Below are positions 17,350-25,172 of a stretch of DNA of 64,000 nucleotides, one piece after another (positions within the stretch are counted from its first letter, which is position 1; each line of letters begins with the position of its first letter). The translations under genes were made by a program, and so were the position numbers. The notes under the pieces were generated by a model, which worked only from the letters and a program-made list of their open reading frames with translations, had not been told where the DNA came from and searched no databases. The stretch spans positions 1-64,000 of the forward strand of contig NZ_NFMA01000016.1 in the NCBI RefSeq assembly GCF_002161175.1, written 5' to 3'. The stretch is from Flavonifractor sp. An100 (lineage in GTDB: Bacteria; Bacillota; Clostridia; Oscillospirales; Oscillospiraceae).

Positions 17350-17395
17350 GCTCATAACCCGGAGGTCGCAGGTTCAAATCCTGTCCCCGCAACCA
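17350..17395 (+). repeat. attR: displaced 3' half of tRNA-fMet
   Basis: Second copy of the 19-bp att repeat followed by a T-arm, acceptor 3' strand CCCCGCA and CCA. There is no 5' half, so it is not a functional tRNA. It represents the original chromosomal 3' end, followed by the original terminator. Confidence 0.85.
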
Positions 17396-17428
17396 CATTG
17401 TGCGACCAAAAAAGATATCGCACCGGAA

Positions 17429-17460
17429 AACCCCGAAGCCGCAACGGTTTCGGGGTTTTT
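17429..17460 (+). terminator. Original tRNA operon terminator
   Basis: AACCCCGAAGCC/GGTTTCGGGGTT stem (one mismatch) with TTTTT, downstream of attR. Confidence 0.8.
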
Positions 17461-17621
17461 CGCGTCCATTTTTGACTGCACGAAAAAAAGATATCTTCCC
17501 ACCTCTTCCCCGTGCGGTGAGGACTTGAACTAAAACTGAGGGCTTTTGCGCCCAATTTTGAGTGAGCAACACGGAAAAATTTCAGTTTCTTCGAAAAATA
17601 TTTTGTTAAATTTCTGTGAAC

Positions 17622-17662
17622 AAAGTGGTTTGTGCAAAAATGTGACATTAAGGTCAAAAGGG
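17622..17662 (+). repeat. IS left inverted repeat
   Basis: Matches the reverse complement of 19448-19488 over about 41 bp with a few mismatches in the middle; the core TGACATTAAGGTCA is itself nearly palindromic. Confidence 0.8.
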
Positions 17663-17722
17663 GGTGTGACACAATACTTCAGGTTTGATATAATGTAGAT
17701 AAAAACAGGGTGGTGGCGGAAG

Positions 17723-19324
17723 ATGTCATACAGGGCCAACGGAAGCCAGCAGTTGTCCATATTCGACCGCAGTCTCCGGCTCACGAGACGGGAGCGGAGC
17801 TTTTTGGAAAAGTCATGGGCAAAAGTGTTTTCTGATGAGATTTTTCCCGCCATTGACGAAGAACGTTTCCGAGTTTTGTATTCTCAAAATGCTTCACGAC
17901 CCAATACCCCAGTCAATATTATTGTGGGTGCGCTCATTATAAAAGAACTGTTTGCTTTGTCCGATGACGAGATTGTTGAGAATCTGATGCTGGACATCCA
18001 TTATCAGTATGCTCTCCACACCACCAGCTACGAGGAGCAGCCGTTGAGCGACAAATCCTTGTCCCGTTTTCGGAAACGCTGCTATGAATACGAAAAAACT
18101 ACCGGCGTAGATTTGTTCCATGAGTGCGTCTGCGATCTGAACCGCAAAATCGCAAAACTGATGGGGATCAATTCTCACGTCAAACGTATGGATTCGCTGA
18201 TGATCGAGGCAAATATCCGAAAATTAAGCCGGATCGAGCTGCTCTATTCCTGTGTTGCAAGACTTGCCAAGCGTATCGAAAAGAAGGAAGGCATCGGTAA
18301 ACTGACAGGGCTGGAACATTACTGCCAGCCAGGTGACCGCAATTTCATCGTGTATCATTGCCGGAACACAGATATGAATGAGCGAATAGAGACCATTCTG
18401 AAAGATGCGGACCAGCTTCTGCTGCGGAGTGCGGCACAATATCAGGAAACAGAGGAGTATCGTCTGCTTGTCCGATGCCTGGACGAGCAGACCATTGCCG
18501 GAAGCGGCGGAAGACGGCTTCGCAAGAAGGGAGAGGAATCCCCGTCAACAACTTCCCTGCAAAATCCTACTGACCCGGATGCGACATACTGTGTAAAGGC
18601 AGGGAAAGACCATATTGGGTATGCTGCGAATGTGGTGGAGAGTGTGGACAGCAGCGGTTCCGTGATTACGGATTATCAATATGAGAAAAACATATTTTCC
18701 GACCCGCGCTTTCTTCGCGACCATCTTACGCGCACAGAAGAACAAAAGGAGACCGTGCGGATTGTTGCGGATGGCGGCTATGTGGGGCAGGAGTGCAGAG
18801 AACTTGCAGCAGAGAAAAATATTGAGCTCATCAATACAGCATTAAAGGGTGTAGCTGTACCGGATATTTACGGCGGTTTTCTGCTAAGTGATAACGGAAA
18901 GAGTGTGCAGCAATGTCCAGCCGGATATGCGCCAATACGCTGCTCCTACACAGAAAGAACGTCCCGAATCAGGGCCTACTTTAAATCTGAACATTGCATG
19001 GGATGTGATCACCGCGAAGAATGCCAAGCAAAGCAGCGACGGGCGACCTGTCAAATGTCACTTTCCCGCTCGGCTGTGGAGCGCGCAAGGCAGCAGCAAC
19101 AGATGCATGCACCTGATTTTCAAAATTGGCATAGAATTCGGAACGGAATAGAATCGGTTCCGTCCATACTGCGTAACCGGTACCAAGTAGACAAGATGCC
19201 CGTGAGAGGATTTATCCCGAGTAAATTCTTTTTTGGGGCTAAAATCTCCGCAATGAATTTCAACAAACTTCTTCGACACCGGAGAGGCTTGTTGTCCTGC
19301 GCCCAAAATCCTCTCCTCAGTTAA
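17723..19324 (+). CDS. IS1182-type transposase (DDE)
   Basis: 533 residues. The N-terminus carries the DUF772-like domain (LALSDDEIVENLMLDIHYQYAL), followed by the DDE catalytic core including VKRMDSLMIEANIRKLSR and a VADGGYVG motif, and a Cys-rich C-terminal zinc-binding segment (CMGCDHREECQ). Complete and without frameshift, so the element could be active. The ATG at 17723 is preceded by GGTGGCGG, a modest ribosome-binding site. GC is clearly lower than in the flanking core genes. Confidence 0.92.
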   Translation: MSYRANGSQQLSIFDRSLRLTRRERSFLEKSWAKVFSDEIFPAIDEERFRVLYSQNASRPNTPVNIIVGALIIKELFALSDDEIVENLMLDIHYQYALHTTSYEEQPLSDKSLSRFRKRCYEYEKTTGVDLFHECVCDLNRKIAKLMGINSHVKRMDSLMIEANIRKLSRIELLYSCVARLAKRIEKKEGIGKLTGLEHYCQPGDRNFIVYHCRNTDMNERIETILKDADQLLLRSAAQYQETEEYRLLVRCLDEQTIAGSGGRRLRKKGEESPSTTSLQNPTDPDATYCVKAGKDHIGYAANVVESVDSSGSVITDYQYEKNIFSDPRFLRDHLTRTEEQKETVRIVADGGYVGQECRELAAEKNIELINTALKGVAVPDIYGGFLLSDNGKSVQQCPAGYAPIRCSYTERTSRIRAYFKSEHCMGCDHREECQAKQRRATCQMSLSRSAVERARQQQQMHAPDFQNWHRIRNGIESVPSILRNRYQVDKMPVRGFIPSKFFFGAKISAMNFNKLLRHRRGLLSCAQNPLLS

Positions 19325-19340
19325 ACAATCGGAAGATTGG

Positions 19341-19383
19341 ATTGCCTGCCGTCCCGTATAGAGGGCCGGCAGGCAATTTTTAT
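19341..19383 (+). terminator. Terminator inside IS right end
   Basis: ATTGCCTGCCG/CGGCAGGCAAT stem followed by TTTTT, 17 nt after the transposase stop. Confidence 0.85.
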
Positions 19384-19447
19384 TGGTATGATATTGTTTT
19401 GGAGCAGCAAAACAGGCCTAACATTAGCTGCGCTAACTTCAAAACCT

Positions 19448-19488
19448 CCCTTTTGACCTTAATGTCAAAATGTAGTACAAACCACTTT
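19448..19488 (-). repeat. IS right inverted repeat
   Basis: Inverted partner of 17622-17662. Confidence 0.8.
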
Positions 19489-19505
19489 TCTATTCCACAC
19501 ATCTT

Positions 19506-19538
19506 GGCCGTCACTTTTTTAAGGTCACGGCCTTTTTT
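19506..19538 (+). terminator. Hairpin terminator between IS and ICE remnant
   Basis: GGCCGT/ACGGCC stem followed by TTTTTT. Confidence 0.65.
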
Positions 19539-19597
19539 GTTTTCAGATAAAATCAAAACGAGAGCCCAAAAGGCGTCACACACAGGAGGAAATCAAC

Positions 19598-20272
19598 TTG
19601 GATCGAAAACAGTATTTTGAGGAACTACATATTGCACTCACACGGGAGGGGTTTACCTCCCAGCCTAAGCAGGGTGAATTGCTTCCCGTGGAGTGGGGCG
19701 GTCTCCCGCTCTGCCGGATCACAGCGGACGGAGGCGTTCGCTACTGGCAGGAGGATGTAGCGACGCCGGAACGGAAACGAGCCTGTGAGCGAGCCACCGA
19801 TCTGGCCTGCACCGTGCGGGAGTACATGACGCTGCTGGAACAGGCTCCGCCCCTACAAGCCCAAAGCCTGACCGATGACTACCGCCTGCTGGCTGACTTC
19901 AATGGAGCCGTGCTGGCTGCCCATCCCACTCGGCTTGGCGTCCAATTCGTCACATGGGATTGGAGCTTCGACCACACAGGTCTCAACCAGGGCAATTACT
20001 TTCAGGAAAACTATGTAGGTGCCAAGCAGGACTTCGCCATCCGCGCCGGTCTCATTTCCAAACAGCAAATTTTCAATCAGGAGCAGCTTGTTGAAATCTA
20101 CCGGTGCTGCTCTGACACCTTGGATGCTGGTTTTGACTTGACTGCCGAGCAGGAAAAGTGCATCCGGGGAGTTCAAGAGCAGATTGCCATTGCAGCTCCC
20201 GATGCTCTGGAGCGCATAAGGGAGCAGGAGCAGCACCCCATGGAACCCTACAGTCAGGAACCGATCATGTAA
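19598..20272 (+). CDS. Uncharacterised protein of integrative-element remnant
   Basis: 224 residues, soluble, acidic. It starts at TTG (19598) 8 nt after AGGAGG. Segments such as RKQYFEELHIALTREGF at the N-terminus, VRYWQEDVATPERKRACERA, LLADFNGAVLAAHPTRLGVQFVTWDW and GNYFQENYVGAKQDFAIRAGLI resemble uncharacterised proteins repeatedly found in clostridial conjugative elements; I recall no function. It is followed by its own terminator. The gene is intact, unlike its downstream neighbour. Confidence 0.7.
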   Translation: MDRKQYFEELHIALTREGFTSQPKQGELLPVEWGGLPLCRITADGGVRYWQEDVATPERKRACERATDLACTVREYMTLLEQAPPLQAQSLTDDYRLLADFNGAVLAAHPTRLGVQFVTWDWSFDHTGLNQGNYFQENYVGAKQDFAIRAGLISKQQIFNQEQLVEIYRCCSDTLDAGFDLTAEQEKCIRGVQEQIAIAAPDALERIREQEQHPMEPYSQEPIM

Positions 20273-20279
20273 TATTCAG

Positions 20280-20317
20280 GCGCCGGAGTTTTAGAAATAA
20301 GACTCCGGCGCTTTTTT
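20280..20317 (+). terminator. Terminator after 19598 gene
   Basis: GCGCCGGAGT/ACTCCGGCGC perfect stem, 12-nt loop, then TTTTTT. Confidence 0.9.
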
Positions 20318-20343
20318 GCTTTACTGAAAGGAGCACACCACCA

Positions 20344-20990
20344 ATGACACGCTACTTCATGCGGGATACACCGCTGTGCCAGATGGAACAGCAGATGATG
20401 ACCCCGCCCAATTTCAAGCCCAGAGGTCACGGCCGGTATTCTCCCGGTTTCCAATACAGCAGCGAGGACACGGAGTGCCCATACTGTATAAACTTCAGGC
20501 GCAATCAGCCTTGTCCGCTGAAACTGTGCATCTGCCTGGATGAACGGATCGCGGCCGGCGCACTGAACCTCAATGAGTTCGTCAGGGATTGCTTCTTCCC
20601 TAAAGCGGGGGTACAGCTTCAGGCCCGCTTAGAGAGGAATTTCACTTGCTGCTCCATCAGCTTTTTTCTGAATGAGAGCCATCGCGAGCGCTGGCAGCAC
20701 TGGCATGCGCGCTGCTATCGAATGTCAGGCCGTAATCTGGCCGCGCTGTTTCTCCTCACGGCGTATGAGGATATCTGGAGCAGAATGATCTGGAAGTTTG
20801 ATGCCCGCAGATTTGACGTCCAGTCCGTCCAGCTTTCCGGCATCCAGCCGGAACTGTACAGTGTTTATCAGGCCGCAATATCACTCTTGCCGATCTCGCA
20901 TCCCCCGAATTGGTCACAGATGAGGCGTTCCACCTGATTGTCTGCGCTCTGCTTCTGGCCAAGTACGGAGATGTGATTTTGAATTTTGAA
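20344..20990 (+). pseudogene. Frameshifted ICE-type protein (MTRYFMRD family)
   Basis: The frame from the ATG at 20344 (AAAGGAG upstream) begins MTRYFMRDTPLCQMEQQMM and has a Cys-containing segment (CPYCINFRRNQPCPLKLC), typical of an uncharacterised protein often found in clostridial integrative elements. After YSVYQAA (about 20875) it runs out of family-like sequence, while the expected continuation (ITLADLASPELVTDEAFHLI then CALLLAKYGD) appears in another frame from 20880. A small deletion has therefore shifted the frame, and the natural C-terminus is replaced near 20990 by serine-recombinase sequence. Confidence 0.7.
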
Positions 20991-21533
20991 GGAAAGTACG
21001 GAAAGCGATACTGCAAAACATCTCTTTCGGTAGATGAGGACACCCTCCATGCAGCAATTGTCCGGGCTATCAACCGATTCAACGAGGAAGACGAGGCCAC
21101 TTATATGGCACTCATGCGGGCAACCATTGGTGACGCAATCGGTCTAACCGGAGGCACAGACGAGATCGACCTGCTCCGGCGGAAAATAGATGGTCTGAAT
21201 CGGAAAATGGTATCTCTTATCAATGAGAGTGTAGAAAGCGGGGAGGGTATCGAGAGTCACGAAGCTGAATTCAAGGAACTTTCCGATACCATTGAACTCC
21301 TGCAAGGACGGATTCGGAAACTCGAAGAAGCACTTGCTTCCGATCAGGTGAATGACAGCCGAATCCTTCAACTACAGCAGATCATCGCCGACCGAGCATC
21401 CAAAAAGATGGAGTACGACGATACCATCGTCCACCAAATGATTGAGTGTGTGAAGGTGTATCCCGACGGGAGACTGGACATTATCTTCGGAGGAGGGTAT
21501 CTCATCGAAGAAGGCCTGAAAAAAGAAAGTTGA
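20990..21533 (+). pseudogene. C-terminal fragment of large serine recombinase
   Basis: From KYGKRYCKTSLSVDEDTLH onward the frame matches the end of the zinc-ribbon domain, the coiled coil (LLRRKIDGLNRKMVSLI and a later LLQGRIRKLEEAL) and the tail of a large serine integrase. The catalytic N-terminal domain with the active-site serine is missing. The piece is fused in frame to the end of the preceding broken gene, indicating a deletion that joined two ICE genes. No ribosome-binding site is associated with the first in-frame TTG at 20910. Confidence 0.7.
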
Positions 21534-21548
21534 TAACTTCAAATATAA

Positions 21549-21580
21549 TTGACATAATCGCCAAAATAATATAATATAAT
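21549..21580 (+). promoter_or_regulatory. Promoter of hipBA
   Basis: TTGACA (21549-21554) followed by an AT-rich run with overlapping -10 candidates (TATAAT at 21570 and 21575; TAATAT at the 17-bp spacing). No clear HipB operator dyad was recognised. Confidence 0.65.
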
Positions 21581-21602
21581 TTATGTTAGGAGGCGATTGT
21601 GC

Positions 21603-21923
21603 ATGGCAAAAAAAGCTGCGGTCATCATGCCGCAAACACGGGAGATCCTGGCACAGATGGGTGAGCAGATCCGCCTGGCCCGCCTGCGCAGGAAGTTAAG
21701 CCTGGAATTGGTAGCAGAGCGTGCCGGGATCAGCCGAGCCACTCTTATATCCATTGAGAAAGGCACCCCTACGGTATCCATCGGCTCCTATGCCGCTGTG
21801 TTGCACGCATTAAACAATATGGACAGCGACCTGCTGCTTATTGCAAAAGATGATGAATTCGGCAGGAAACTGCAAGATCTGGCGCTGCCCACCAGACGGC
21901 GGGCGCCCAAGAAAGGAGAGTAG
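21603..21923 (+). CDS. hipB: HipB-like XRE antitoxin/regulator
   Basis: 106 residues. A Cro/C1-type helix-turn-helix spans about residues 20-75 (GEQIRLARLRRKLSLELVAE, then RAGISRATLISIEKG). The C-terminal tail is basic (LPTRRRAPKKGE). It should bind and neutralise the kinase encoded 3 nt downstream and repress the operon. The ATG at 21603 is 9 nt from AGGAGG; an upstream TTG is rejected. Promoter and ribosome-binding site are close to consensus. Confidence 0.88.
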   Translation: MAKKAAVIMPQTREILAQMGEQIRLARLRRKLSLELVAERAGISRATLISIEKGTPTVSIGSYAAVLHALNNMDSDLLLIAKDDEFGRKLQDLALPTRRRAPKKGE

Positions 21924-21926
21924 CCC

Positions 21927-23183
21927 ATGGCGCAGGACGAAAAGACCATCTATGTATATGAAAATTGGCGTGGAGAGGCACCCACCCTGCTGGGGCGGCT
22001 ACGCTGCGGCTTTGTCCGTGGACAGGAGACTTTTTCCTTTGAGTATGATCCGGCCTGGCTGTCATCCGCCGAGAGTTCCTTCTCGCTGGACCCGGATCTG
22101 GCTCTCTACCGCGGGCGGCAGTATGTGCCGCTGAACAAACAGCTCTTTGGCCTGTTTTCCGACTCCTGCCCGGATCGCTGGGGACGCCTGCTGATGAAGC
22201 GCAAGGAGGCCATCGACGCTCGCAAAGAGGACCGCAAGCCCCGTAAGCTCACCGAGAGCGACTTCCTGTTGGGGGTCTACGATGAATCCCGTATGGGTGC
22301 GCTGCGGTTCAGCTTGGAAGAAGGGGGCGAATTTCTTTCGAACGATAAAGCGTTTGCGACGCCTCCTTGGGTAAACCTTCGGACGCTGGAAAACGCCTCT
22401 ATCGCTTTCGAGAACGATGAGAGCGGCCTGAATGAAAAATGGCTGCGTGAGCTTCTGGCCCCCGGCTCCTCCTTGGGAGGCGCAAGACCCAAAGCTACGG
22501 TGCAGGCCACAGATGGTGCCTTGTGGATCGCCAAGTTCCCTTCCAAGCATGATGAATATAACAGCGGCGCGTGGGAGAAGGTCGTCCATGACCTGGCACG
22601 GCTCTGCGGACTGGATGTTCCGGAATCCAAATTGGAGACGTTCTCCAAGACCGGCAGTACCTTTCTCGTCAAGCGATTTGACCGAAACGGTAGCCGTCGC
22701 ATCCACTTCGCCTCCGCCATGACCCTGCTGGGCAAGACCGATGGAGCCTCTGCAGCGGACGGAAGCAGCTATCTGGATCTGGCGGCGTTCATCCGGGCCA
22801 ACGGGGCATCACCCCGGCAGGATCTGGCCGAGCTGTGGAAGCGGATCGTGTTCAGCATGGCGGTATCCAATACTGACGACCACCTGCGCAACCATGGTTT
22901 TCTTCTGACACCCACCGGCTGGCGGCTGGCCCCTCTCTATGATGTGAACCCAGTCCCCTCGGGGGACCGGCTTTCCCTCAATGTGAGTGAGTATGATAAC
23001 ACCATTGACTTGGAACTGGCTCTGGAAGTAGCCGATTATTTCGGCCTTGCCCCGCAGGAAGCGGAACAGGCTGCAGAGGAGGTCTGCAAAACAGTATCCG
23101 GACACTGGGAACAGTTGGCCGGGCAGTATGGTCTCAGCCGAGGAGCGATAGAGTATATGCGCCCCGCCTTTTCCCTTCCATGA
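21927..23183 (+). CDS. hipA: HipA-family serine/threonine kinase toxin
   Basis: 418 residues. HipA N subdomain (about 1-100, YVYENWRGEAPTLLGRL), then the kinase-like core: the Gly/Ser-rich loop PGSSLGGARPKA (about 185-196, corresponding to the autophosphorylated loop), the ATP lysine in LWIAKFPSK, catalytic SNTDDHLRNHGFL (about 312-324) and metal-binding YDVNP (about 338). All key residues are present, so it is probably active. Related HipA kinases phosphorylate aminoacyl-tRNA synthetases and slow growth. Together with hipB it would stabilise the element or act in stress or defence; the target here is unknown. Confidence 0.9.
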   Translation: MAQDEKTIYVYENWRGEAPTLLGRLRCGFVRGQETFSFEYDPAWLSSAESSFSLDPDLALYRGRQYVPLNKQLFGLFSDSCPDRWGRLLMKRKEAIDARKEDRKPRKLTESDFLLGVYDESRMGALRFSLEEGGEFLSNDKAFATPPWVNLRTLENASIAFENDESGLNEKWLRELLAPGSSLGGARPKATVQATDGALWIAKFPSKHDEYNSGAWEKVVHDLARLCGLDVPESKLETFSKTGSTFLVKRFDRNGSRRIHFASAMTLLGKTDGASAADGSSYLDLAAFIRANGASPRQDLAELWKRIVFSMAVSNTDDHLRNHGFLLTPTGWRLAPLYDVNPVPSGDRLSLNVSEYDNTIDLELALEVADYFGLAPQEAEQAAEEVCKTVSGHWEQLAGQYGLSRGAIEYMRPAFSLP

Positions 23184-23191
23184 TAAGATCA

Positions 23192-23225
23192 CAAACGGAC
23201 GATTCCTGGCGGAACCGTCCGTTTG
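23192..23225. terminator. Bidirectional terminator between hipA and ParB-like genes
   Basis: CAAACGGACG/CGTCCGTTTG perfect stem between convergent stop codons. Confidence 0.8.
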
Positions 23226-23226
23226 C

Positions 23227-24096
23227 TTATTCTTTGGCGGCTCCCTCAAAAGAGTCCCCGCCCTCATCCTCGTCCATATCCGTATCAATGTCCAGTCCTT
23301 CATTGTTCCCCACATTCTTCTCGTAGAGCTTGGTCCATTTGAGCGGATATTTGCATTTGCGGTTATAGGCCAGAAGCATCGCCTCGGCATAGCCCATAGA
23401 ACCGGGGCGTCGTTCCTTGGCTGTCCTCGAAAGCAGCTTGACCGACATTTCTCCCACTTTTTCCTTGAAGGTTTCATCTTTCAATGTGTCGCCAAAGGTG
23501 TAGACCAATCTGGCGATTCCATTGAGCATATTGGCGGAAAGCGAATTCATATCGCCCTCCCAGGTGCCTACGCAGAGTCTGAGTGTTCGATCAAGTACGT
23601 GGTAACCAAACCGCTCATATATATTTTCGAGCGTGGAGACAGCACAGACAACGCCATAGTTTCTGACCTGGCCAATGGAAAGAGAATAAGACTCTACCAG
23701 ATCTTTGATCATAAGCTGCTCCTGATTCCCGGCTTCCACATTTGCCATAAACACTTCATAGGGACGGAGCGGTTTGACAAACTTCATCTGGTTGGCGAAG
23801 ATATCTGCCTCGTGCTCGTAGTTCAGATCGTCGTATATCATGCACCAGACTGGCGTTTCACGAGAGCCAGAGGCCAGGGCGACGATCTCCACCGTGTGCT
23901 GGCCATTGAAGACATAGTTGACCCCATTTCGACGGCTTACCTTCACGGGGTTGATCTGATACAGATCAAAGTGTGCCGCAGCATTCAGCACATGCTGTTC
24001 GGAAATATTCCTCTGGTACTCCTGATTGGATACGAGGTTCTTGATGGGAATCTGTTCGAAGTGAACATTGGGAACAAACATACTATAATCTTCCAT
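23227..24096 (-). CDS. ParB-like nuclease-fold protein (DUF6551-like)
   Basis: 289 residues. N-terminal ParB/Srx-type fold: FEQIPIKNLVSNQEYQRNIS, INPVKVSRRNGVNYVFNGQH (the H in the usual GxHR position) and TVEIVALASG. The remainder is helical and ends in an acidic tail (DIDTDMDEDEGGD). Such proteins occur in prophages and conjugative elements, often in pairs, and the role (partition-like or regulatory) is unknown. Its first codon overlaps the end of the upstream ParB-like gene. Low GC and neighbours mark it as part of the integrative-element remnant. Confidence 0.7.
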   Translation of the reverse strand: MEDYSMFVPNVHFEQIPIKNLVSNQEYQRNISEQHVLNAAAHFDLYQINPVKVSRRNGVNYVFNGQHTVEIVALASGSRETPVWCMIYDDLNYEHEADIFANQMKFVKPLRPYEVFMANVEAGNQEQLMIKDLVESYSLSIGQVRNYGVVCAVSTLENIYERFGYHVLDRTLRLCVGTWEGDMNSLSANMLNGIARLVYTFGDTLKDETFKEKVGEMSVKLLSRTAKERRPGSMGYAEAMLLAYNRKCKYPLKWTKLYEKNVGNNEGLDIDTDMDEDEGGDSFEGAAKE

Positions 24097-25112
24097 TAGG
24101 ATTCCCCCTCAATTGCATTGAGCATTTCCTGGATTTTTCCTTCTAATTCAGTCAACGCCGCCAAGAGGTTTTGTCTGGCAGCAGGTGAGATCGCTTCCAA
24201 ATGTGCCATGGACTTTGTCCGGTCGATGGAGCTCATCCAGGAGGGGATCGTAAGAGTAAGTCCAGCAACTTCCGCATCCGGGTCATAGGCGGGCATCGTC
24301 TTGATTGCCGGCTGCTCTGCCGCCGCTGTACCGGGCTTGGCAGAAGCGTCGGAATAAAGGCATCGTCTCGATTCACTGTAACGAGCAAAAGCAAAGGGAT
24401 TTTTTCCGATTTTTTTACTAAGTGCTTTCAATTCTTCGGGTTCCATTTCTGATAGAGCAACGATATTTTCGAAAGAAATCTTATATGCCCCGGAAAGAAT
24501 GTGCGGAACAAGCTCAGGAGCATTTTGTTCAATGGTATCTAATGCTGCACTGTATTTCGCATGTTTCTGTACGGTTGCGCCGGACACATGATACTTCCTT
24601 CCCAGCCGGGCTGCTGTTCGCCGGCCACTCTCTTCATCTATTGGGCGGCCTCTCCCCACAGTAATGTTGGGGTTCGGACGGTACTGATTATAGCCATTCC
24701 TATTTCGCTGTACTTTCTTTTCCGCTTCATATTGTTTCCCAATCAGATATTTCCTGGTTTCTTCTGAGATGTTGCGGCGCCCAAGTTGGTTCGCACAGAT
24801 CCAGGCGATGGTAGCATCTCTGCTTGGAAAATCCAGCTCCTTGACTCCATAAGGAATGCGCATTTTATTGCATATTTCATAGCGATTATGACCGTCGACG
24901 ATGGTATCATTCCATGCGATGATATCTTCCCGGCATCCTTCCATGACCAGATTCAGCTCCAGTTGCCGGTATTCCTCCCGGCGAAGTGGACGAATCAAGT
25001 TTTTGAATTCCGGATCGATGTTAGGGTGCTGTACTTGCGGTACTATGAAGGATATGGGGTGCAGGAAATTGCCCAGCTTCTGGGCTGTAGTGCGGGGCTG
25101 GTCAGTACCCAT
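24096..25112 (-). CDS. ParB N-domain protein, N-terminus recombined
   Basis: 338 codons. From NIDPEFKNLIRPL onward it has a ParB-type nuclease fold (EEYRQLELNL, GCREDIIAWNDTIVDGHNRYEIC), an HTH-like middle (SGRRTAARLGRKYHVSGATVQKHAKY) and a helical C-terminus. About the first 30 codons (MGTDQPRTTAQKLGNF and on) are the antisense of a sigma-factor gene fragment, so the native start was lost at a recombination junction near 25025. No ribosome-binding site precedes the ATG at 25112. It may be unexpressed or translated with a new N-terminus. Confidence 0.6.
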   Translation of the reverse strand: MGTDQPRTTAQKLGNFLHPISFIVPQVQHPNIDPEFKNLIRPLRREEYRQLELNLVMEGCREDIIAWNDTIVDGHNRYEICNKMRIPYGVKELDFPSRDATIAWICANQLGRRNISEETRKYLIGKQYEAEKKVQRNRNGYNQYRPNPNITVGRGRPIDEESGRRTAARLGRKYHVSGATVQKHAKYSAALDTIEQNAPELVPHILSGAYKISFENIVALSEMEPEELKALSKKIGKNPFAFARYSESRRCLYSDASAKPGTAAAEQPAIKTMPAYDPDAEVAGLTLTIPSWMSSIDRTKSMAHLEAISPAARQNLLAALTELEGKIQEMLNAIEGES

Positions 25113-25172
25113 CTGGCCCGGGCAAGAATAAAATTACGGGAACAACTGGAGGGAACTTGCTATGAAGTATGA
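25026..25172 (+). pseudogene. 3' remnant of sigma-70 family factor
   Basis: Codons from VLYLRYYEGYGVQEIAQLLG to CYEV are region 4.2 of an ECF-type sigma factor (helix-turn-helix with CSAGLVSTHLARARIKL). Everything upstream, including region 2, is replaced by the ParB-like gene on the other strand. Its stop overlaps the start of the DUF4179 gene by 11 nt, the usual layout of such sigma/anti-sigma pairs. Confidence 0.8.

Larger units (their letters stand above)
17622..19488 (+). mobile_element. IS1182-family insertion sequence
   Basis: 1.87 kb: one full-length transposase between imperfect terminal inverted repeats of about 41 bp (17622-17662 and 19448-19488), both containing AAAGTGGTTTGT and TGACATTAAGGTCAAAAGGG. 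Exact outer edges and target-site duplication are not clear by eye. It is inserted 230 bp beyond attR. An internal terminator follows the transposase. Confidence 0.85.

Noticed and set aside
17341-17395. A third tRNA-Met gene
   Set aside because: Only the 3' half is present; it is the attR copy left by integration.
24786-25172. A 128-codon sigma-factor gene
   Set aside because: Only the last 48 codons are sigma-like; the earlier codons are antisense to the ParB-like gene.
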